A stretch of 64,000 nt of DNA from the NCBI RefSeq assembly GCF_018812025.1, contig NC_063052.1:27262354-27326353 (forward strand), in the 5' to 3' direction. Each line of letters starts with the position of its first letter. Positions within the stretch are counted from its first letter, which is position 1. Positions 33,689 to 45,094 of this stretch are shown here, one piece after another. The position numbers were made by a program, and so were the translations under genes. The DNA comes from Megalobrama amblycephala. Its lineage: Eukaryota > Chordata > Actinopteri > Cypriniformes > Xenocyprididae. The notes beneath the pieces are model-generated. The model saw only the letters and a program-made list of their open reading frames with translations, was not told the DNA's origin and did no database searches.

Positions 33689-34774
33689 ATGGAAGACGAA
33701 TTGCAGGAACTAAGAGAATTGGTAGCTCAATTAAGAGCTGACAATTTTAAGTTGCGACAAGATCAGGCCCTGGCCAGTTCCCCTGGTCCTAGTAGTGGTG
33801 CTCCAGGTACACCTGGGCCATCGGTAAGTGTTTCTCAACCAGTGGACGTTGCACTAACTGAAAGGTTTGTTTTTATACAGAGGGACAGAAAATGTCCAAA
33901 GTTTAACGGTAGGTCTGGCATAGGGATTAATGAGTGGGTTGAAGAAGTGCAGGCCTGCATGCGGGCACGGCATTTATCTGTGGCAGACCAATCCTTCTTT
34001 TTGTTTGATCACTTAGAGGGGGAGGCACGCGAAGAAATTAAGTATAGGCCCATTAGTGAACGTGAAGATCCCAGTAAGATTATCTCCGCTTTGAAGGAAC
34101 TTTATGGGTGTACCCAGTCGTACGTCACCTTGCAGGAAGCTTTCTTCTCCAGGAGGCAACAGGAGGGTGAGACATTGTTGGAGTTTTCTCTTGCCCTCAT
34201 GGGTCTCCTGGAGAAGGTTAAGCAGCAGTCACCAGTTTTATTGCCAAATGCTGAAATACTGTTGCGCGATCAATTTGTGGAGCATGTTCTTGACAGTGCT
34301 CTTCGTCGTGAATTGAAGCAGTTAGTGCGTCGTCAACCTGCTGCTACATTGCTGGACATTCATAGTGATGCTATTAGGTGGGAACGTGAGGGTATGCCTG
34401 GAGGAGCAAGGAATCGTAGCCATTCGGTTCCATTAGCTCATGGCTTTCAATATGGGGTGCAAAGCGGTACACGTCCACGGGTAGATCAATCTCCGCAGCA
34501 CACTGAGATGAGTGAACTTAGGGAAATGTTGAAACAGCAGCAAGAACAGTTAACTCAACTTGCCCAGAGCGTAGCCCAATTACGGAATCCATCTCGTACC
34601 ATTCAGCCAGCACGTGGTGGTTTAGTTATATGTAGAAGATGTCAAAAACCTGGCCATTTTGCGAGGGATTGCGATGGGGAACGTGTTCCCCCTCGCTCTC
34701 CCTTGACCGAACGAACAGACACCAGGGCACCGGGAGACAGACAGCCTCGTTCAGGCGGTGCGTCGGGAAACTAG
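33689..34774 (+). CDS. Gag of Ty3/Gypsy element G1
   Basis: 361 residues from the ATG at 33689, chosen because an N-terminal coiled coil (MEDELQELRELVAQLRADN) starts there. A capsid-like region follows (FNGRSGIGINEWVEEVQAC, then SRRQQEGETLLEFSLALMGL), then a second coiled coil (EMLKQQQEQLTQLAQSV). A CCHC zinc knuckle, CRRCQKPGHFARDC, lies near residue 315. Gag forms the particle and packages RNA through the knuckle. The frame ends at TAG directly after the slippery heptamer GGGAAAC. It is intact in this copy. Confidence 0.9.
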   Translation: MEDELQELRELVAQLRADNFKLRQDQALASSPGPSSGAPGTPGPSVSVSQPVDVALTERFVFIQRDRKCPKFNGRSGIGINEWVEEVQACMRARHLSVADQSFFLFDHLEGEAREEIKYRPISEREDPSKIISALKELYGCTQSYVTLQEAFFSRRQQEGETLLEFSLALMGLLEKVKQQSPVLLPNAEILLRDQFVEHVLDSALRRELKQLVRRQPAATLLDIHSDAIRWEREGMPGGARNRSHSVPLAHGFQYGVQSGTRPRVDQSPQHTEMSELREMLKQQQEQLTQLAQSVAQLRNPSRTIQPARGGLVICRRCQKPGHFARDCDGERVPPRSPLTERTDTRAPGDRQPRSGGASGN

Positions 34775-34812
34775 TTCCCGCCGAGTTGTTGAGCCACAGC
34801 TCGGTTGGGGAA
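34765..34812 (+). promoter_or_regulatory. -1 programmed ribosomal frameshift signal
   Basis: The heptamer GGGAAAC (34765-34771) is read in gag as G GGA AAC and is followed at once by the gag stop TAG. A stem can form just downstream: TTCCC (34775-34779) with GGGAA (34808-34812), and within it CCGAG (34781-34785) with CTCGG (34800-34804). The protease frame is open across the site in the -1 frame. X XXY YYZ heptamers with a following stem are the standard retroviral arrangement. Confidence 0.85.
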
Positions 34813-35466
34813 AACGTAGGCTCTGCTGGGGATAATAGGAATGAGTCGGTGTCACATTTAATGTCATCGTGTCCACATTTGGTTGTGGTTATGGGCGGTG
34901 TAGCTGTGTCCTGCTTGATTGATACTGGCTCAATGGTTTCTACCATTACTGAAAGCTGTTTCCGAGAACATTTTGAGCCTTGGGGCCAAGATCGTCTTAA
35001 GACTTGTCACTGGTTACAACTTAGGGCTGCTAATGGGCTATCTTACCCCTATATAGGTTATATGGAGTTAGAGGTTGAGCTCTGTGGGAAGTCGTTTTCG
35101 AAATGTGGCGTGTTGGTAGTTCGGGACCCTCCTGGTGGTACCTGTGCTCAAGCCCCTGGTGTGTTGGGGATGAATGTATTGGGCCGGTGCTACCAGGAGC
35201 TCTTCGGACAGCATGGGCCGGCTCTTTTTGATTCTCCACCAGTGTCAGGTGTACCTAATCCAGTTTTTCAAGCATTGCAATATTGTCATCAGGCGAGCAT
35301 TCAGCATCCTACTGAGAGAATGGGTAATGTAAAGGTACGTGGTCCTCGAGCCGACCGTATACCAGGTGGCACAATTAAATTTGTAGCTGCTACTTGTTCA
35401 GAAAATTATTCTAATGGCATTGTACTCCTGGAGCCTCCAGAAAATGGGCTTCCTGTAGGTCTTTTA
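34772..35466 (+). CDS. Protease and start of pol, element G1 (-1 frame)
   Basis: After the frameshift the frame carries a retropepsin with CLIDTGSMVSTIT (catalytic Asp codon at 34921). It continues with VLGMNVLGRCYQ, matching the retropepsin C-terminal ILG/IG-D motif. It runs into the MITE at 35467, where the frame soon stops (35475). The protease itself looks complete. It would be made only as a gag-pro fusion by frameshifting, consistent with the lack of a suitable ATG near its start. Confidence 0.85.
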
Positions 35467-37008
35467 ACACTCTGAGGTCTAAAAACGCGCCGGCGCGTTT
35501 TTCACATTGCAGCAAAACAGACTTAAAATACTCTGTCATTTTTTGTCATAGAGACATAAATAATACATCAATTGAAACTATAGAATATCTCCTTTTATTT
35601 GTATACACTCAGAGTAAAAACAAAATGTTGTGCTTTTTGTAAAATAAAGAAAACTAACATGATGCGTGATCTCTCATCTCCCTCTGAACGAAGTCCAATC
35701 TGATAGTTCTCAGAAAATGAAGTGTAACTTAGTGAATACTAATCACAAAAAATTCATACTTATGTCTAACAAAACGTTGAAATGTCAGGTTTTAAATCGT
35801 GCAAGTCAAATCGAAAACAAACATTCTGTGTTTATGTAATCTGTATGAAAAGAGAGCCATGTCAGAAGTCTGTGATTCAGCTCATTACCCACTAATGCGG
35901 CCACACCCACGGAGCCAGCGCTATTCACAGGCAAATTCAGAGACAACACATGCATTCATCATCTCAATCGTGTATTTATTGCCTTGAAAATTGTTTATCT
36001 GGATGAAAAAGCCATGGTTAGCGATCTCTGGAAGACATTCAGTAAATTCCTGTTTGTTTTCTTCTATTGATAAGTTTTAAGTGAGTTTTTGTTTCTTTAG
36101 CGCCCTCCGGCTGTAGTATGAATTGGTAAACACCATTCATGGAATATCGTCTTCTTCTTAGGTGAATTTGTGGACTAAAATGCACAGAGCACCCTCCGGC
36201 TGCAGTATGAATTGCAAACACCAGCGCTCATAGAGATAACAATGAATATTAAATAAAAAATAACTCCTCTGTATAGAAAATTGACATAAACATATGAGAA
36301 TCCTATATTTCTCCAAATGTGCATGCTTTTAAACTAAAAGCCTATATTCAGACTCTTTGCATCACAGAAATACATTATATTTTAAAGTATAATATAAAAC
36401 CATTATTTTATATTGTAATAAAATTTTTCTGTATGTTTCATATACCATGATGAGCTTGAGACATCACAGAAGTTTTTTTTCACAGCCTACCTGACTGAAA
36501 TGCCTCATTAATATGCAAGTCTTTTCAGGTCATTACTATTCAATTCTTTTGTCTTCACAGGTGAGAATGAGCCATTATTCATGGAGATTCACGCATCCTC
36601 GCATACCGTGTTTCTTGGCAAAAAGTGTCTTACAAAAACTAAATCAGTATATTGTTATAAATGAAAGAGTAGTCAGCATAATTTTTACATAATTTTGAAG
36701 CAAAAACTCTAGTCTACAACCTTCAATACCCAAACGTCTTGTGAACACAGATTTAATATACTTTTATTGGCCTTATATCAGTGACTTAAGTTTTTTGTTT
36801 TTTCAGTAACCACACATAAACATTATTCCTTCAAAAACACAAACATGTACATACATGTTCCTCACATATTATTGTAGCCTAGTTTGTGCTGAATACAGTG
36901 TAATGACACTTGTGTCATTAATATGTTTATGAACAACTGAAAAAAGCACAAATGTCAGGGCATGTCAAAACTTCTCCAGGCCCCAAATCAGCCTCAGACT
37001 CCAGAGGG
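35467..37008. mobile_element. piggyBac-type non-autonomous element, TTAA TSD
   Basis: 1542 bp flanked by TTAA on each side (35463-35466 and 37009-37012). Ends are CACTCTGAGGTCT on the left and, read inward from the right, CCCTCTGGAGTCTGAGG. The latter is a terminus I know from fish piggyBac MITEs. A perfect 22-bp palindrome centred on GCGCCGGCGC lies at 35481-35502. A local duplication of CCCTCCGGCTG..AGTATGAATTG occurs at about 36104 and 36190. There is no transposase. It disrupts G1 pol. Confidence 0.88.
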
Positions 37009-39719
37009 TTAATTTCTCCCGCTCTCGTGCGAGTAGTCAAGGGTACCGTTTATGTGCCCGTTGTGAATGTAGGGACTACCGATGCTTTGTTGTTCCCTCG
37101 TCGGGTAATAGGTTCCTTAACTCGCGTGTCTGTTGTTAGTTTGCCCCCTGGAGTTTCTGAGGTTAGGCCAGGGGCTGTTTGTTCTGTCTCTTCTCAAACA
37201 GGTGTGCCAATGGGGCAGGGACAGCTGGATGCAGTGGATCTATCTTGTTTGTCGGCGGAAGACCAGAGTAAAGTTAAGGCACTCCTCCGGAAATATCAGT
37301 CTGTGTTTTCTACTTTTGAAGGCGATTTAGGGTGTACAGGTTTGATCTCCCATGATATTCCTCTCTTGGATGATGCTCCTATTCGGCAGCGATATCGGCG
37401 TGTACCTCCATCCGATTATGAAGTGGTTAGGGCACATATTAACCAGTTATTGGAGACGCAAGTGATTCGGGAAAGTTGTAGCCCATATGCTTCCCCCATT
37501 GTACTTGTGAAGAAGAAAGATGGGAGTCTACGCATGTGCGTAGACTATCGCCAGCTGAATTCCAAGACGAGGAAAGATGCATTTCCTTTACCTCGTATTG
37601 AGGAGTCTCTGGACGCGTTAACCGGTGCCCGCTGGTTTTCTACTTTGGATTTAACTAGCGGGTATAACCAGGTCCCCGTCAATGAGAAGGACAAACACAA
37701 GACTGCTTTTTGTACCCCATTCGGTTTGTTCGAGTGGAATAGAATGCCGTTTGGGCTTTGCAATGCCCCTAGTACTTTCCAGCGGTTAATGGAGCGTTTG
37801 TTTGGTGACCAGCAGTGTCAGTCATTACTACTGTATTTGGATGATATTGTGGTATTTTCTTCCTCTGTCAAGCAGCACTTGGAACGGCTGGAGATCGTTT
37901 TGGGACGACTGGAGCGAGAGGGCCTCAAGGCCAAGCTAGAGAAGTGTGTGTTCCTTCAGTCAGAGGTAAGGTACTTGGGCCATGTTATTTCCTCTGAGGG
38001 TGTGTCCACAGACCCCAGTAAAATTCAAGTAGTGGCTCAATGGCGCTGCCCGTCTAATGCTACTGAGCTACGTTCTTTTCTCGGTTTTGCTAGCTATTAC
38101 CGTCGTTTTGTAGAGGGGTTTGCTAAGATTGCAGCCCCTCTGCATAGGTTGGCCGCAGAATTCTCCGGTGGCAAGGGCAAGCTCAGAAAGCAAGTTGGAG
38201 CAAAGTTTATGTCCGCCTGGAGTGAACAATGCCAGAGGAGCTTCGAGGATTTAAAGGTAAAACTCACTACTGCCCCGGTACTCGCGTATGCTGATTTTTC
38301 GCAACCTTTCATCCTGGAGGTGGACGCCAGTAATGGTGGGTTGGGGGCGGTCCTCTCACAGGAACATGAAGGGAGGGTGCGTCCAATTGCGTATGCTAGT
38401 CGCAGTCTGAGGCCCACTGAGCACAACATGGATAACTATAGCTCCATGAAGTTGAAGTTTTTGGCGCTCAAGTGGGCCATGACTGAAAAATTTAGAGAGT
38501 ACTTGTTGGGTAGCCAGTGTGTAGTTTTCACGGATAATAATCCTTTAAGCCATCTGTCCACAGCAAAACTGGGAGCCACCGAGCAGCGTTGGGCCGCCCA
38601 GCTGGCTGCATTCAATTTTCAGATCCGTTATAGGTCAGGGAAAAGCAATAAGAATGCTGATGCCCTTTCCCGGCAGAATTTTCCAAGGAACGAAGTGCTT
38701 GGTGAATCAAGGCTAGGAACTGCAGTGCCAGCGCTGTTGCAGCAAGTGGGAGAGGCCGAGCCAGTGGTAGAGGTACAACAATCGGTGATCACTACCTTGC
38801 CAAATTCCTCTGGTATTGATTTTGGTTTACTTCAGGTACAGGACCATGTCATCTCCGAGATTCTGCCCTTTTGGAAGAGGAAGGCTCGTCCGGGGATGGA
38901 TGAACGTCAGCAGCTGTCTAGTGAGGCCTTGAAGTTGCTCCGACAGTGGGACCGTTTCGTGGAGCGAGACGGGGTACTTTATTGTAAGGTCCATTGTCCT
39001 AATGGTGGGGAGGAGATCTTGCAGCTATTGTTGCCCGCCGCTCTGAAGTCAGAAGTGCTTACACAGTTACATCAGTGTCATGGGCATCAGGGCATTGAAC
39101 GAACGGCTGAGCTGGTTCGGCGGCGATGTTACTGGCTTGGTCTGGCCTCAGATGTCGCTCGTTGGTGCCAGGTATGTGAAAGATGTCAGTCTGCTAAAGA
39201 CATTCAACCAGTGGCCCAGAGTTTTATGGGCCATCTCTTGGCTTCAAGGCCAAATGAAATTCTTGCCATTGACTTTACAGTGCTGGAGCCATCCAGGTCA
39301 GGGGTGGAAAATGTGCTGGTGATGACTGACGTTTTCAGTAAATATACCCTGGCTGTTCCTACTCGGGACCAGCAGGCTGAAACGGTGGCTCAGGCCTTGG
39401 TTAACAAATGGTTTTACAAATTTGGCATTCCAGGTCGTCTACACTCGGACCAGGGGCGGAATTTTGAGTCCATATTGATCCATCAGCTTTGTGGTCTGTA
39501 CGGAGTGGGGAAGTCTCGCACGACCCCCTACCATCCAGCCGGAAATGGGCAGTGCGAGCGCTTCAACCGGACCCTGCATAATCTGTTGCGCACACTGCCG
39601 GTATCTAGGAAGAGGGACTGGGTGGCATGTTTGCCCCAGGTCCTCTTTTATTATAATACCACTCCGCATCAAGCAACTGGTGAGTCACCTTACTTTTTAA
39701 TGTTGGGACAGGAACCACG
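37009..39719 (+). pseudogene. Pol of G1: RT, RNase H, integrase (truncated)
   Basis: From the MITE edge the frame is open through the Gypsy RT: CVDYRQLNSKTRKDAFPLPR, LDLTSGYNQVPV and YLDDIVVF (codons from 37834). RNase H follows (FILEVDASNGGLGAVLSQ, VVFTDNNPL). Integrase has an HHCC finger (HQCHGHQGIERT ... CQVCERC) and catalytic Asp 39271, Asp 39448 and Glu 39556, the last two spaced as D,35,E. It ends within MLGQEPR at 39719, where the E2 LTR begins, so the integrase C-terminus is missing. The frame is in phase with the protease segment across the MITE. An ATG at 36952 belongs to the MITE, not to pol. Confidence 0.92.
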
Positions 39720-41529
39720 TGTAGGGCATTGCTCGACAGAACTTACCAATGACTTTATCAATGAACAACATGATTGAACAAAGCTTCATTTGGTCCAAAA
39801 GATCCATTTCCTGACAGGAGACGCCTAGCCTTAACAAAAGTGAGGACGTGACTTCTTTTAACAAAGGACTCTGTCTAAAGGACTTCTTAGCTCATCAGCA
39901 ATAAACTAATCAGAACCCATCACGTGGATTTGATCACATTAAATCTATTGATTCTCTCACAAAACCCTCTTGTATTATCGGACGGAACAGGAAAATACCC
40001 ATCAACGGATTTAAAGACGAATCTGTCCTATCAATACCTCCCTTGTGTTGACCGTCCATCGTGACCCGGTCACTCGTGACTCCGGTCAAAGTTTAAACTA
40101 TGCTTAAGGACTCAATCTTGAATCTCAAAAGGGATAATTGTCGATTACTTAAAGTATTAACTATATACAGAATAATACATGCCATGATGTAATTACTAAC
40201 ATGTCTATTCAATGTATTCAATATGTGGGTTTTCTTCAAATGCATTATTGTAATCATTGTTTTAATTAGGTCAGTCTAGTAATATGTGTGTAAGAAGTGT
40301 GTCATGTTTGAGTTCTAAATGCAGAATTTATAATTCTGTGTAATTCTGTGTGAATGAAACATTGAAATTCAGTATCAGGAAAATATTAAGAAACTTTATA
40401 AAGTTGTTAATAAAACAGGAGAATGTTCTGCAGATATCACGCGATGTGATCAATAGACAATAGACGAGGCGTGTCTAATCTCCGTAGCAACGTCTCATTG
40501 GAGGATCGCTCCCTTAAAACTATGCTGTCCGAACAAGCTAATGTCAGAAGCTGGAAGTCAGAAGTCGGTCAGAAATCGCTCGAAATCGGTCAGAAGCCGG
40601 TAGCCGAAACACCGCTACTTTGACCACGGCGGAAAAGTCGCATGGGTCATTGATAACTGATTGACCGGGGCTGATTTTCCATCTAACACCCGATTTCAAC
40701 CACGAGCTGCGCCGTTGATCATTCGACAGCCGTCACATCCAGACTCCGCAACCCTCTGTGAAATATCTGACCAAAGTCTCCCAAGAAGAGAGCCGCTCAA
40801 GCCAGGCGCTCAGAACAGGGCACCACACCAGCCAGCAGCATCCTTCAAAGCTTCCGCGCAACCCACAGGGCTTTCCCGAGAAAACGTCACCTGAAAGACA
40901 GCCAATCCAGAACGGGATTCCGCTGTACACGAGTCGCGGAACAACCCGATTACCTCAGCTGTCACAGCAAACGCAGGTACAAGCAAACTTCTCTCTCTCT
41001 TGCTGGAAACTGGTGAAACTCCTTTAAACCTAAAGAATCAAGCCAAAGCTCTGCTTTTGTGATTTTCCTCAGGTTATGAGTTAAGTTAGCACTGAACTTG
41101 GGACTTTTCATAACTCATCAACTCCGCGAATGTGTGTGCATGTATGTATGTGTGTGTGTGTGTTTAGCCTTAGTTTCCTGTAATCATTAGAAGTAGTCAA
41201 TAAATCTTGTTTCGATTTTCACATATACGAGTTTCTTGTGCTGTGTATCAAATTACTGTCTTAGACTCAAAGATCAAGTTACCTCTTGCTTATAATATAA
41301 TAATTACAATAATAACAATAATCATAATAAAATATTGTTACTGTTGGCCGCAGAATAATATTTTATCCAGAATTGGTAAAATACTCTAACCTCAATTTTC
41401 GCTGGACGAATAATTGATGAAGTGTTAAATATTAATTCTGAATCATTTACAGTGAATCATTTACAGTTGATTCAATTCTTATTCCCTGTAACAATTAAAT
41501 TGAGCTAATAAATAGGCTAAGTCCTTACA
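39720..41529 (+). repeat. 5' LTR of E2
   Basis: TGTAGGGCATTGCTCG ... AAGTCCTTACA. Poly(A) signal CAATAAATC is near 41199; a weak TATA-like CTTAAAACTATG is near 40512. It differs from the 3' LTR mainly by an 18-bp stretch near 40815 (AGAACAGGGCACCACACC) that is missing on the right, and by a GT-rich length change near 41130. Confidence 0.92.
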
Positions 41530-41532
41530 TAA

Positions 41533-41542
41533 TGGTGGAGAA
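41533..41542 (+). promoter_or_regulatory. Primer-binding-site-like motif TGGTGGAGAA of E2
   Basis: Three bases after the 5' LTR. The ten bases are shared with the element at 11180 while the surrounding sequence differs, which supports selection for a primer site. Confidence 0.5.
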
Positions 41543-43394
41543 AAATTCGTGCAGTTTAATCTAATTTGTACACAAAACAAGTAACTTGTGTGATTGTATC
41601 TTTTCTTGATCCGGAAGATAGATTAGAAACAGAAACGAGGCTTTTTGATTGTCATAACAATGATTGCACATAAGGCGCTGTGGAGGAATGAAATCTGAAC
41701 TCGAGTTGTTTGTCTGTACATTTTGTTGTTGTTGTTGCTGTTAAAACTGCAGTAAATGAATCTAAGATTGTCTGCCAAGACAAAAGGAAAGTCGCCTGAG
41801 AGCGCACCAGGACATAGTAAGCGTGTTCCTTGCTTTTGGTTCCTTTAAGGCCTTAGCTATAGTGGATAATATTGCGTGTTCCAATGTTATTTCAACTAAG
41901 CTAAAATCCCTGCATGGTCACATTAGAGAGTAGCTACCTAATGTGCCGCCTATATCCGCTCATTCGTGAGATGAGATATTAATACTCTAAACACTATACG
42001 TGTCTGAGTTTGATTTGAATGGGATTATTTTGAAAATTCTTGATCAAGTAATTTGTTGCAGTAAATCCTGCATGTTGTTGCGTGTCCAGAAACTGACACG
42101 AATAATTCAGATCGCCGAGATCTCAGTAATGTTACTATTATTAATTGCAGAAAAATCTGTGGATTAATGTGCCTCACTCTAACGTGTGGGGGTTGTTCAG
42201 CACTGAAGCTGAATGGGTCAATGTGAACTGCGCCGTCAGTTCAATGATTAATGTGATTTTGCACACAGATAACGAACATGCAAAGAGTATAGAACAAGCG
42301 TACTCTTTTGTTGTGCGTCACGGTCACCACGACAGTGACAGCTGTAACCCGGAAGCCCTAAGAAACCTTTCCCGGGGTAACCTTTAAGTGCGCATGCGCA
42401 GTCTGCCAGCGCCATATTCAACTGTGTGTAAACAAAGCTTAGCACAAGCTGAGCTAGCTAAATCTAGCACGGTTGCATTACAGTCTATGTAAAGCTAGTA
42501 GCATTGCTAAAGGGCTAGTGGCTAGCATAGCATTTTGTGGTCTGAATGCAATGTTGCAATGTTGGAATGACTTTCTTACTGAACTTTAATTCACTCTAGT
42601 GCTTTCACCTCCCTCTCTGTCTAACTTACACATCTTATCTTTTCTCATCTCCTCCCATTTGAGAGAACGTGACAAATGTTAAATTTAATAAACCTGGTTT
42701 TTAATATCATTTGTTTGAGAGTTCTCTCTCCTAAATTTACTCTTGTCAGTTAAACACTGTTTTGTTTATGTAGCAATCGTCCTAATTACTTTTAATGACA
42801 TTTTATGTTATTTGTAATTGCTCTTATTGACTTTAATGACATCTGGGAATATGAATTTTTGATTGGAAACTTTAATTCGATTTCAATTTTAATTGGAAAT
42901 CAAGTTCATAATCAATTTCAGTTTAGCTTTCATATGGTATGGATATTTGTGGATTAATTTAATGGTAGTTGCTTACAAACATCTGGCAATTTTAATCATT
43001 AACTAATCCTTATTGCTTTGAAATTTTAATTTCATTAGTCATTAATTAGGATTTGGGCTTCCCCAATTCAGATGATACTTGATTGATTAATTTGATTATA
43101 ATTGCTCTCAATGTTTAATGCTGAACCCATTACAATTTTAATTCACAACTTCCAAAGTTGAATTCAAAATTTCATTTAAAATAAAGTTTAGTCTCAGACT
43201 TTCACTCCCTCAGTCTTTGATTTAATTCATTTATTTAAAGGAAAATTTTGGGGTCTCCCTCAATACTTGGGTCAGTTAACTTGTCCTGCTAGAGCAGCAA
43301 GCTAACCCCCTAGGTGTAGCGACTCCCTAGCGCCACCACTCTGTCAACCCTGTAATTTTTCCAAATTTTGGGAGCAAAACTTCACTCTCTTTCT

Positions 43395-43454
<60 letters not shown>

Positions 43455-44259
43455 TGTCCTCTTCTGGTTTGACTACTTCTGCTGGTTTTTGGATTTGTAC
43501 CTGTGAAAGTCATAAAAGCAGAGTGTTTGAGAAATATTTAACAAATATTTGGGAAACGGAACACTTCTTTTAAAATAGTATGACACTCACTTTACCTTCC
43601 CTCCTCATCCTGTTATCCTACCCAGCCTAGGCTCGAGCAGGTCAACAAGGAGACTGTTAGGCGTCCATAAACCCAGAGCACGTGTCTAGAAACGCTTTAA
43701 GTGGTGCATGGTTGTCAATCCTACTAGCTGAGAAACCAATACTGTCATTGTTATTGTTTTTCTTTCGCCCCGAAGGGAATTTTAATAACAATCACAGTCC
43801 TGGTACTTTGAAATCCTTTTCAAAACCCCTGTCTAGAACCATCCTTCTAAAATTAAATTTTACAAAACTCATTCTGCAAATAGTGTTAAAGACAAAACTT
43901 CATCTTATAGGGAAACTGGAAGCACCCCATTATTATTCTGCTCTTTGCTAAATGCTATTCTGTTGTTTCGTGCTTTTCTTTTCTTCTGCTCTTCTCTAGC
44001 TGTGCTATCTGTGTGTGCTTACTGATTCTTTTCACAGAGACTCCGAGTTAGAAGCACATCCACGAGAGGACCACAGTCGAGAACCAGCCTTACCTGCACA
44101 TTTACACACTCATTACTCATTCCCATTAACTCACAGTTGACATTGCACACTTACACCTTTGATTTGCCCTGCTTGTTTGTTTTGTTTTGGTTGTGTTGTG
44201 TTTTGTTTTGTTCTTTCCTTCAAGGTCTGTGTCAGTTTCGGGTTTAGATCTCCCTCGCG
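41543..44259 (+). other. Leader of E2
   Basis: No coding pattern. Includes an AT-rich section with repeated TTTTAATTGGAAATC-like motifs (42840-43160), a (CT)n run (43391-43451), and pyrimidine-rich sequence before gag. Likely packaging and splice signals cannot be pinned down. Confidence 0.6.
43391..43451 (+). repeat. (CT)n microsatellite
   Basis: An almost uninterrupted run of about 30 CT units in the E2 leader. Confidence 0.95.
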
Positions 44260-45051
44260 GTGCCAAACATGTCTCGCACAACAGACCCTGCTGGACACTG
44301 GAAGGATCTGGAGACCTGGCTAAGTGTTGTAACAGACAGCCTCCTACCTAAGGCCGCTGAAACACTAAAGCATCAGACACAGGACCAGCTGGATGACAAC
44401 ATAGCAAGCCTCATGAAACAGGACCCAAGCCAGAGCTACAGTCACAAAGAACTAGCCAAGATCACCGGCTCCTTAAGCCACACACTCATCGCCACCCTCA
44501 GCGACAGGCAAGCCGCCCATCGCCAGCAGGAGCTGACACATGCACAACGGCGCATCGAACAGCTGGAGCTGGAGGCTCAGGAACGACAAGAAGGGCCTGA
44601 TGAAGTGGAACAAGGCGCCAAAGAGGAGATCAACAGGCTAAAAGAGACCCTAGCAGCTACTACGCAAGAAATGGAACGAGGCAGAGCAGACTACGCTGAC
44701 CTCTCCGACAAGCTACAGTACGCAGAACAGCTACTGGAAAAAGCAAAGACTGACTTCAGAGACAAGAACAGCCGAATTAAAGCTCTCGAAACTCACCTGA
44801 ATGAGTCAAGAAATGAGGTCAGCCGCCTAACACATCAGCTTGACTACATCAAAGAAGAGTCCGACAGTATTAAAGAGGAACTCAAGCATGCATATGAATT
44901 GCGCTGTGAGCCGTCAAGAACACGTCGGACACCGACTTCACCTTTGCCAAGCAGGACCGGCTCCCCTGTTCCTGGACTGGCACATGATCAGAAGGGGGCA
45001 GTGCCAAAACAGTCACCTGTTCCCTCCGAAGTAATCCTACCTCCCCACTAA
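44260..45051 (+). pseudogene. E2 gag, amino-terminal coiled-coil part
   Basis: 263 residues beginning near MSRTTDPAGHWKDLETWLSV. From residue 90 onward there is a long coiled coil (RRIEQLELEAQERQE, EEINRLKETLAATTQEMERG, DKLQYAEQLLEKAKTDFRD), then a Ser/Pro/Thr linker. The frame ends at 45051, while the neighbouring frame opens from 45035 and carries the capsid region, so a single indel at 45035-45051 separates them. The first part is homologous to the remnant at 18353-18691. The role is presumably particle assembly. Confidence 0.75.
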
Positions 45052-45094
45052 GCTAAAAGAACGCGCTCCAGCCAGCCACAGATCATCTCATGGC

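Larger units (their letters stand above)
31660..39719 (+). mobile_element. Ty3/Gypsy element G1, 3'-truncated
   Basis: Order: LTR (to 33439), primer site, gag, -1 frameshift signal, protease, RT, RNase H, integrase. It is inserted next to an L2 LINE. Integrase is cut at 39719 by the left LTR of E2, and no G1 3' LTR is seen in the window. A piggyBac-type MITE sits inside pol. Without the MITE, pro-pol would be one frame. Confidence 0.88.

Noticed and set aside
34640..34650. CAAAAACC as the G1 frameshift site
   Set aside because: It does not fit X XXY YYZ in the gag frame; GGGAAAC at 34765 fits exactly and adjoins the stop.
35030..35239. Minus-strand open frame within G1 protease
   Set aside because: Antisense shadow of the protease coding region.
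36952..37008. ATG at 36952 as the start of G1 pol
   Set aside because: This codon and the following residues lie in the piggyBac MITE terminus; pol is continuous with the protease frame upstream.
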